In this document: positions 1 through 5,565 of the stretch, piece after piece
Layout of the letters: every line of letters starts with the position of its first letter
Numbering within the stretch: the stretch's first letter is position 1
Assembly (NCBI GenBank): GCA_011176555.1
Contig: DUEF01000211.1
Location: 1 to 9,221 of the forward strand
Reading direction: 5' to 3'
DNA: 9,221 bases
Origin: Caldilineae bacterium
Lineage (GTDB): Bacteria > Chloroflexota > Anaerolineae > J102
Notes under the pieces: model-generated
The model's database searches: none
Told to the model about the DNA's origin: nothing
What the model saw: the letters and a program-made list of their open reading frames with translations, nothing else
Made by a program: the position numbers and the translations under genes

Positions 1-1534
1 TGTTGGCGCTGGCCGGATAACGATTGTAACCGCTGGAAGTGAACGTTCCGAGGGATTCGCAAGTGGAGGGATACAAGGCGATGTCGTCGGTGGTGTTGTC
101 CACGAGCACGGTGTTGCGCATGGTCATTTCCGAATCGTTGTCCAGGTAAAAGCCCCCCGCGCCCAGAGAGGCGCTGTTGGAGACAATGGAATTGAAGCTG
201 CTTTGCAGAGTGCCCTGATCTGTGGAGCTCCCGCCTACATAAATGCCGCCGGCCTTATTATCCGCCCGGTTCCCGCTGATGGTGCTGTGCGAGATCGTCA
301 CGTCGGAGTTGCCCTCGGACCTGAAAGCGCCTCCGTCAACCCCGGCGGTGTTTTGGCTGATCTCACTGTTCTTAACAGTTCCCTGTATCCGACCGGCAAA
401 CGCATTGCTTATGCTTATGGCTCCGCCACTCTGGGCGGCGTTATTGGCGATGATCGCTGTTTGAGTCACGATGAAATCGCCGTCCGGGCCGAGCGCCCCC
501 CCGTAGTTGGCGGAATTCCCCTCGATGGTGCTGAACAGGACGTGCATCTTCCCCCCGGAGATGCCCCCTCCGGCCGAGGCCGCGGTATTGTTGATGATGG
601 TGACGTGATCGAACAGAAAATAGTCGGCAGACTGGTTGACATGAACCGCGCCGCCGCCGGCGTTTGTCGATTCATTGTTGTCAAAGGTGCTGTAGGCGAT
701 GACGCTATCGCTCACTGCACTGGCGACATTGACAGCGCCGCCACGTTGATGCGCCTTGTTGCCTGTAAAGGTGCTATTGCGTACTTCCAGCCGAGCGCCA
801 TCCACGCCGTCGTAGTAAACCGCGCCGCCGCGCCCGCCATTGGTGGCGAGATTATCGGTGAAGGTGCTGCCGATGATCTTGATGGCCCCACCGCCCGCAG
901 CATAAATGGCCCCGCCATATTGGAAAGCGCTGTTGTTTTCGAACGTGCTGTTGATGACGGTCAGCGATGAATCGGCCCCGCCCAGATAAATGGCTCCGCC
1001 ATCGGTATTGGATGACAGCGTATTGTTTCCCCTGAAAATGCCGTTGCTGATGGTGAGATGGCCGCTGTTGTGAATGGCCCCGCCGCTCGCTGATTGCGCG
1101 CCGCCATCCTCCATGATCAAATCCCGGATAGTGAGCGGATTGCCAACGTCATTTTTCATGAGCCGGAAGTTGCCGGCGGCGACCTTGGCGATGGTGGCAT
1201 TGGCGCCCTCGATGATGAGTTCATCAGTGATCGTTGGCAAGGCGGTGCCGAGGTAGTTGTTCTGAGTGGCTTCGTAAAGCGCGCCCGCTGCCAGCTCGAT
1301 CACATCTGCGCCATTGCCCGCAGGACAATCGGAATGGGTGGCGGCGTCGTCGTTGGTGTTGATGATGGCTTCGATCAGGGAGCATTGGCCATCTGCGCCA
1401 TCGATCTCGACCACGCCCGCGGCCACGGTGATAGTGGCGGCGCGGCTGGGTTGCGCCAGCCCAAACAGAACGGCCACGAGGGCTGCAACGATAATAAAAC
1501 GGCTGATAAATCTGGGGGCATACTTCCTGGTCAT
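1..1534 (-). CDS. Secreted right-handed parallel beta-helix (polymorphic outer-membrane-type repeat) protein with CSLREA-like N-terminus, C-terminus cut by window edge
   Basis: The frame is open for 511 codons from an ATG at 1534 to base 1, with no stop. A GGAG ribosome-binding site 7 nt upstream supports this start. Residues 1-33 form an export signal: basic start (MTRKYAPRFISR), hydrophobic stretch about 13-27, and a likely cleavage after SRA (31-33). Residues 50-58 (QCSLIEAII), with Cys51 and Cys70, match the CSLREA domain seen at the start of such proteins. From about residue 151 there are some twelve units of 23-31 residues with the pattern GGAI..G.L.I.NSTF..N.A, the turns of a right-handed parallel beta-helix. 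Residues 492-506 (Cys492, then SSGYNRY) resemble the end region that often follows the helix in this family, so probably only a short tail is missing. It is likely exposed on or released from the cell surface. Ligand and activity are unknown; passive adhesin or carbohydrate-binding roles are both possible. Confidence 0.88.
   Translation of the reverse strand, partial: MTRKYAPRFISRFIIVAALVAVLFGLAQPSRAATITVAAGVVEIDGADGQCSLIEAIINTNDDAATHSDCPAGNGADVIELAAGALYEATQNNYLGTALPTITDELIIEGANATIAKVAAGNFRLMKNDVGNPLTIRDLIMEDGGAQSASGGAIHNSGHLTISNGIFRGNNTLSSNTDGGAIYLGGADSSLTVINSTFENNSAFQYGGAIYAAGGGAIKIIGSTFTDNLATNGGRGGAVYYDGVDGARLEVRNSTFTGNKAHQRGGAVNVASAVSDSVIAYSTFDNNESTNAGGGAVHVNQSADYFLFDHVTIINNTAASAGGGISGGKMHVLFSTIEGNSANYGGALGPDGDFIVTQTAIIANNAAQSGGAISISNAFAGRIQGTVKNSEISQNTAGVDGGAFRSEGNSDVTISHSTISGNRADNKAGGIYVGGSSTDQGTLQSSFNSIVSNSASLGAGGFYLDNDSEMTMRNTVLVDNTTDDIALYPSTCESLGTFTSSGYNRYPASAN
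95..1084 (-). repeat. Coding repeat array: about 12 beta-helix turns (GGA[IV]...NSTF..N)
   Basis: The translated minus strand shows GGA or GGG motifs at residues 151, 179, 207, 236, 265, 294, 322, 345, 370, 401, 429 and 459. Spacing is mostly 28-31 residues, with two shorter turns (23 and 25). Between them recur Asn-Ser-Thr-Phe and Asn-Asn/Gly-Asn steps, the asparagine and glycine turns typical of right-handed beta-helices. At the DNA level the units are diverged, so this is an old protein repeat and not a fresh tandem duplication. Confidence 0.8.
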
Positions 1535-1541
1535 GGTTACT

Positions 1542-1545
1542 CTCC
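1542..1545 (-). promoter_or_regulatory. Ribosome-binding site of the beta-helix protein gene
   Basis: On the minus strand GGAG (within CGGAGAG) lies 7 nt before the ATG at 1534. It decides this start over any internal Met. Confidence 0.7.
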
Positions 1546-1569
1546 GGGTAGGTGGGAAGGCAGGCGCGG

Positions 1570-1588
1570 CGCACTTCGGAAGTGTGCT
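1570..1588. promoter_or_regulatory. Imperfect palindrome in the leader of the beta-helix gene
   Basis: GCGCACTTC, one central G, then GAAGTGTGC: two 9-base arms matching at 8 of 9 positions, with a perfect 6+1+6 core (CACTTC G GAAGTG). It sits 36-54 bases upstream of the start codon at 1534, between the candidate promoter and the ribosome-binding site. With a single-base centre it looks more like a dimeric-regulator site than a terminator, and no T-run follows it in the direction of transcription. Its role is inferred only. Confidence 0.3.
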
Positions 1589-1666
1589 ACACCTGAATAT
1601 CGGTTTCGTCAAACCCCAGACGTCACATTTTTTTGTAACCGCCGGAGCCTCCTGCAGGGGGCGGGT

Positions 1667-1694
1667 ATTATCGCATCACAAGTTGAGATCGCAA
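1667..1694 (-). promoter_or_regulatory. Candidate sigma70-type promoter for the beta-helix protein gene
   Basis: On the minus strand TTGCGA (1694-1689) is followed after 16 bases by GATAAT (1672-1667), close to the TTGACA/TATAAT consensus. It lies in the 204 bp gap downstream of the decarboxylase gene and would give a leader of about 125 nt. The same -35 hexamer, TTGCGA, occurs in the trpC promoter candidate. The rest of this gap (1535-1738) contains no ORF or RNA gene that I recognise. Confidence 0.4.
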
Positions 1695-1738
1695 AATGCA
1701 CAAATTGGAAGCAAGCTTTCGGCGGTTCTTACCCCAAG

Positions 1739-3178
1739 CTATTCCCCCATCTTCGTCGCTGTTTCCCGAATTTTCTCCCACGCCCGGGCCACGTGCCGCG
1801 CCTCGGTCTGCTCCTGGCCGATGCTCATGCGCAGGGTGTAGGCGCCGTTCAATTTGGTGTGGGTGAGATAGAGTTCGCCGCCGGCGTTGAGCCGCTCCAG
1901 CAGGGCCTGGTTGAAGGCGTCGCCGGCTTTGTGGCGGAAGCAAACCAGGTTGAGCGGGGCCGGGGCCATCAACTCGAAGCGTTCGTCCTCTTCCACCCAG
2001 GCGGCGAACTGCTGCGCCAATTCGACGTGGCGGCGGATGTGGTGTTGCAGGCCCTCGACGCCGTAGTGCCGGATCACGAACCAGAGTTTGAGCGCCCGGA
2101 AACGCCGTCCCAGGGGAATTTGCCAATCGCGGTAATCGATCACCGCACCCGATTGCGTGGCCTGGTTTTTGAGATACTCGGGCAACACGCTGAGGGCGTT
2201 GATCAGAGAGGCGCGGTCAGCCACATAAAAGGCGTCGGCGTCGAAGTTGGTGAACATCCATTTGTGGGGGTTGAAGCAGTAGCTGTCGGCCAGTTCCAGG
2301 CCGTCGTGCGTCCAGCGGAATTCGGGGCAGAGCGCGGCCGTGCCCGACATGGCTGCATCCACGTGCAGCCAGATGTCTTCTCGTTGGCAGATTTCGCCGA
2401 TCTCCCGCACGGGATCGATGGCGTTGGACGAAGTTGTGCCGATAGTGGCGCAGACAAAGGCCGGGATCAAACCGGCTGCCCGGTCTTCAGCAATTTGCCG
2501 GGCCAGGGCGTCGGGGCGCAGGGCGAAAGTCTCATCGACTTCGATTGGACGCAGATTCTTGCTGCCCAGGCCCGCGATCATCGCCGCTTTTTCCAATGAG
2601 GAATGCGCCTGCGAGGAGGTGTAGGCGACCAGATTGCTTCGCAAACCCCGTTCCCTGGTGGCGAAGCCGGTGGCGCGCTCGCGGGCGGCCAGCAGCGCCG
2701 TCAAGGAAGCGCTGGAGGCTGAGTCCTGGATCACACCCCCACCGGTTTCGCTGGACAAGAATTTGGTCGGTAGCCCCAGCATCGTCGCCAACCAATCGAG
2801 TACGTGGGTCTCCAACTCGGTGGCCGCGGGACTGGTGGCCCACAACATGCCCTGCACGCCGAAACCGGACGAGAGCAGATCGCCGAGGATGCTGGGGAAA
2901 GAAGCGCCGGTGGGGAAATACGCGAAAAAGTTGGGCGATTGCCAATGAGTGACGCCGGGCAGGATGATGTCGTTCACATCTTTGAGCATCGCCTCGAAAT
3001 CTTCGCCCTGTTGCGGCGGCTCGGCGGGCAGTTGGGCGCGGATGTCGCCCGGCTGCACCTGCGAGAGCACGGGATACTTCTCGACCTGCTCGTAATAATC
3101 GGCGATCCAGTCGATCAGGGCGCGGCCGTAGCGGCGGAATTCGTCGGGGGTCATGTGGTGGGCTGCGTTGGTTGTCAT
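1739..3178 (-). CDS. PLP-dependent group II decarboxylase, aromatic-L-amino-acid decarboxylase type
   Basis: A full-length enzyme of 479 residues, the usual size for the DDC/TDC family, which removes the alpha-carboxyl of aromatic amino acids (DOPA, Tyr, Trp, Phe or 5-hydroxytryptophan) to give an amine and CO2 in the cytoplasm. Visible landmarks, with numbering of human DDC for comparison: AYFPT at 86-90 (substrate-pocket motif), His192 stacking on PLP, Asp274 (Asp271) contacting the pyridine nitrogen, the PLP lysine Lys306 in NPHKW (Lys303), and the loop tyrosine Tyr335 in PEYLKN (Tyr332). This tyrosine favours true decarboxylation over the aldehyde-synthase reaction of Phe-bearing plant relatives. 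The conserved block DYRDWQIPLGRRFR is at 348-361. A variation is DAAMSG at 274-279, where human DDC has DAAYAG. The start is supported by AAGGA 7 nt upstream; Met9 is a weaker alternative. It follows the LVIVD gene by 46 bp and may share its transcript. The actual substrate cannot be read from the sequence. Confidence 0.93.
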   Translation of the reverse strand: MTTNAAHHMTPDEFRRYGRALIDWIADYYEQVEKYPVLSQVQPGDIRAQLPAEPPQQGEDFEAMLKDVNDIILPGVTHWQSPNFFAYFPTGASFPSILGDLLSSGFGVQGMLWATSPAATELETHVLDWLATMLGLPTKFLSSETGGGVIQDSASSASLTALLAARERATGFATRERGLRSNLVAYTSSQAHSSLEKAAMIAGLGSKNLRPIEVDETFALRPDALARQIAEDRAAGLIPAFVCATIGTTSSNAIDPVREIGEICQREDIWLHVDAAMSGTAALCPEFRWTHDGLELADSYCFNPHKWMFTNFDADAFYVADRASLINALSVLPEYLKNQATQSGAVIDYRDWQIPLGRRFRALKLWFVIRHYGVEGLQHHIRRHVELAQQFAAWVEEDERFELMAPAPLNLVCFRHKAGDAFNQALLERLNAGGELYLTHTKLNGAYTLRMSIGQEQTEARHVARAWEKIRETATKMGE

Positions 3179-3185
3179 GATAGAT

Positions 3186-3190
3186 TCCTT
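3186..3190 (-). promoter_or_regulatory. Ribosome-binding site of the decarboxylase gene
   Basis: AAGGA on the minus strand, 7 nt before the ATG at 3178. It supports the first Met over the in-frame Met at residue 9. The adjoining TATAAA cannot be a useful -10 because transcription would then begin after this site. Confidence 0.7.
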
Positions 3191-3224
3191 TATACTCGCC
3201 TTAACAGTGAGATTGCCATCATCG

Positions 3225-5531
3225 TCATGGTTTTAGAAACAAAGGCAGATAGTTGACTCGCGAGGAATCATGGCTGAGGATGACTAACCCGTCATAACCA
3301 GATGCGATATAGATTAGATCGCCCTTGACCCTTAAACCGTTTACTCCGGTAGGTATCCTTAAGAAGGTGCTTTCGTAAGGATTGGAGGGAGAAGAAATGT
3401 TAATAAGTCGGACGCTATTTGGGTCATACTCGTCTTCAACCAAGACATAAGCGAAGTCACCTTCGGTAGCAACACGAATTGCTCCCGCCAACGTTTCAAA
3501 GAAACGTATCTGAGTCGGTTTAACGGGATCAGTAACATCAATAACCCCAAAACCGGCAAAATCAAAAACAGAATAGGCTGTTTCACCAACGACGGCTATA
3601 TCCACCACACCCCATCTGGATGGGTAAACACCAAGCTCTATTGGATTGGCTGGATTGGATATATCAACCATCCGCAAACCATATTCATCATTGCCGCCAC
3701 CTTCCTCAGCCAAATAGGCGACATCTCCTGACACATCGACATCATATACTAGCGTCGCTGGTTCATATCGTCCGATTTCGCTAGGATGAGATGGATCAGA
3801 CACATCGAGTATGTAGAGTCCTTCCCACCCAGCAGCGACATAGGCAACATCACCGACTAAATCCAGATTGTGCGCGTATGAGGGAATCTCAGATACACCG
3901 ATCTCAAATGGTTTGGTTGGTTCGTTTACGTCGATGAAATGAAGACCAGAAGACCTGTTAGCGATATAGGCAATTCCATCCTGCACTTTGATCGCCACAT
4001 TGCCATGCGGTAACTCCAGAAAACTTACCTGTTCAAGCTGCGATGGGATGTGTATATCGACGATGTACATCCCCGTTAACTTCACCATATAGGCATACTC
4101 ACCGACCACGTCAACGTCCTGTATATCACTTTGCGTGGCTAGTGTACTCAGTTCTCTCGGTTGAACAAGTTTATCGACATCAAGGGCACTTAAACCAGCA
4201 TTTCCCCTCTCAGATGTGTCCCAAAGATCTAATTGGCTTGGCCGTCGTAAGTCTCCAACGTCGAGCAATGTCAAACCGTCGGAATGTGCTGCAACATAAG
4301 CAATGTCTCCCCACACCGCCACATCGCCGGCATAGATGTCATCATAATAACCCAAATCAGTAGGGTGAAAAGGGTTAGAAACATCGTAGACGCGAAATCC
4401 AAAAGATCCAAGAGCAAGATAGACCTTATTATCGGAGAATGTTATAGCCGCGGCAGGGTTACCGGCTACAGAGGCAATTTGCAAAGGATGAGAAGGATCC
4501 TTGACATCGTATATTCGGAGAGTTTTCGAAGCGACGTAAGCGTAGTCTCCCACCACATCGACATCCCTTGGCTCACCTCCACCCGCAACATAAGTTATCT
4601 CAAAAGGGTTGGCCGGATCAGTAGCGTCAACAATGCGTAAATAATTCGCTTTATCAACCATAAACACCGTTGTACCAACCACATCGACGTTATACGTTCT
4701 CCATCCAGTCAGATAAGATCCGAGTTCGACTGGCGAAGTGGGATCTGAAACGTCAAGGATATGTAGTCCTTCGGAATCAACTATGTAGGCAGTTGAGTCC
4801 ACGACTTGCACCCCTCTAACGGTAAGGTGCGTTTGAAAGGAGCCAACTTCAGTTGGATGTCGAGGATCTGAAATATCAATGATGCGCAGTCCCCCATCAT
4901 ACCCATTGGCCAAGTAGGCATAGTCCCCATTTAAGACAATATCCTCAACCTCATCAGGAAGCAGGTCTGACGAACTCACAATATAAGGGGATAGCGGATC
5001 TGAAACGTCGACGATAGTAAGCCAATGTCCCTGTCCGATATAGGCATAATGATCTCGCACTGCTACGGCTGTCACGTTTCCCCCGAAATGGTTTACGTAT
5101 GAAAGCAAGTCAGAATCTGCGCAGAGCGTGTCCACACAAATATAGGACTCCTTGCTCACAGTATCCTGACTTGTCGCGTTAGACGCTGTAAGTGTGACAG
5201 TATAGACGCCAGAGGCGGTGTAAGTATGTGTTGGATCCCAGAAGCTATATGTTGATCCATCTCCAAAATCCCATAAAAGTGTATCGAAATCACCCGACGT
5301 GTGGTTAGCGAATGTAACGGAAAGCGGCGATTGTCCATATCGAGGAGAGGCTGAGAAATCAGCCTGTATTACCTCACCTGAGGCCACATCGTCGAGTCGT
5401 CTCAAAGGATCCTGGTTCATAGCGAGCACAGTACCAGGAAGATCGCCATTGAATATCAATAGCATCAGGATCACTGTGCAAAGTAATATTGACAGGACCC
5501 CAATTCGATAAACAGTCTTTGGCGTTTTCAT
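3225..5531 (-). CDS. Exported PKD-domain and LVIVD-repeat (beta-propeller-like) surface protein
   Basis: A 768-residue protein of unknown specific function. The N-terminus has a basic start and a hydrophobic segment at about 11-27, then GTVLA (33-37), a possible signal-peptidase site; an uncleaved anchor is the alternative. A PKD domain spans about 54-133 (WDFGDGS at 87-93, HTYTASGVYTVTLTASN at 102-118). Cys132 and Cys137 could pair after export. From about 153 to 753 there are 14 LVIVD units of about 42 residues (AYVA....GL.I.DVSDP..P..), arranged as seven, a 40-residue linker with a decayed half unit, and seven more. The tail is VNYLPLFLKP. LVIVD repeats are found in bacterial and archaeal surface proteins and are thought to form beta-propellers. 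The start has AAGAAAGAG 8 nt upstream. It lies 34 bp after ftsH and 46 bp before the decarboxylase. Its base composition is clearly more AT-rich than both neighbours, which points to separate origin. Adhesion or ligand binding is a guess. Confidence 0.92.
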   Translation of the reverse strand: MKTPKTVYRIGVLSILLCTVILMLLIFNGDLPGTVLAMNQDPLRRLDDVASGEVIQADFSASPRYGQSPLSVTFANHTSGDFDTLLWDFGDGSTYSFWDPTHTYTASGVYTVTLTASNATSQDTVSKESYICVDTLCADSDLLSYVNHFGGNVTAVAVRDHYAYIGQGHWLTIVDVSDPLSPYIVSSSDLLPDEVEDIVLNGDYAYLANGYDGGLRIIDISDPRHPTEVGSFQTHLTVRGVQVVDSTAYIVDSEGLHILDVSDPTSPVELGSYLTGWRTYNVDVVGTTVFMVDKANYLRIVDATDPANPFEITYVAGGGEPRDVDVVGDYAYVASKTLRIYDVKDPSHPLQIASVAGNPAAAITFSDNKVYLALGSFGFRVYDVSNPFHPTDLGYYDDIYAGDVAVWGDIAYVAAHSDGLTLLDVGDLRRPSQLDLWDTSERGNAGLSALDVDKLVQPRELSTLATQSDIQDVDVVGEYAYMVKLTGMYIVDIHIPSQLEQVSFLELPHGNVAIKVQDGIAYIANRSSGLHFIDVNEPTKPFEIGVSEIPSYAHNLDLVGDVAYVAAGWEGLYILDVSDPSHPSEIGRYEPATLVYDVDVSGDVAYLAEEGGGNDEYGLRMVDISNPANPIELGVYPSRWGVVDIAVVGETAYSVFDFAGFGVIDVTDPVKPTQIRFFETLAGAIRVATEGDFAYVLVEDEYDPNSVRLINISSPSNPYESTFLRIPTGVNGLRVKGDLIYIASGYDGLVILSHDSSRVNYLPLFLKP
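3273..4118 (-). repeat. Second LVIVD repeat block (units 8-14)
   Basis: In the translated minus strand the AYVA-like strand starts near residues 480, 521, 563, 605, 652, 694 and 740 of the host protein, each followed by GL.I.DVSDP..P or a variant (the last unit stops after GLVILS). Seven units fit one seven-bladed propeller. That fold is inferred from repeat number and family knowledge. Confidence 0.75.
4239..5075 (-). repeat. First LVIVD repeat block (units 1-7)
   Basis: AYIG/AYLA/AYVA-like strands start near residues 163, 205, 248, 289, 331, 370 and 411, each followed about 10 residues later by I.DVSDP..P or a close variant. Units are 39-43 residues long. The seventh is followed by a linker (432-471) containing GLSALDVDKLVQPREL, which looks like the second half of a further unit without its AYVA strand. 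Confidence 0.75.
5133..5372 (-). other. PKD domain coding segment
   Basis: Residues 54-133 of the LVIVD protein. It contains the diagnostic WDFGDGS and the closing strand pattern HTYTASGVYTVTLTASN. PKD domains are Ig-like spacers of extracellular proteins, which supports export of the host protein. Confidence 0.85.
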
Positions 5532-5539
5532 AATTCAAA

Positions 5540-5548
5540 CTCTTTCTT
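5540..5548 (-). promoter_or_regulatory. Ribosome-binding site of the LVIVD protein gene
   Basis: AAGAAAGAG on the minus strand ends 8 nt before the ATG at 5531, in the 34 bp gap after the ftsH stop. There is no room for a clear terminator in this gap, so read-through from ftsH is possible. Confidence 0.5.
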
Positions 5549-5565
5549 GAATAATCCTAATCCTT

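Noticed and set aside
203..970. Open frame of 255 codons on the plus strand
   Set aside because: It lies opposite the repeat region of the beta-helix protein, whose frame carries a signal peptide, the repeat motif and a ribosome-binding site.
1627..1664. T-run next to a GC-rich inverted repeat (CCGCC...GGCGG) as a terminator for the decarboxylase gene
   Set aside because: In the direction of transcription (minus strand) the run after the stem is A, not T, and no plus-strand gene ends here to use it in the other direction. The loop is also long (16 bases).
1094..2599. Open frame of 501 codons on the plus strand
   Set aside because: It runs antisense across both the end of the decarboxylase gene and the start of the beta-helix gene, through an intergenic gap, and shows no recognisable domain.
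3188..3193. TATAAA as a -10 box for the decarboxylase gene
   Set aside because: It is too close to the start codon. Transcription would begin after the clear AAGGA ribosome-binding site, making that site useless.
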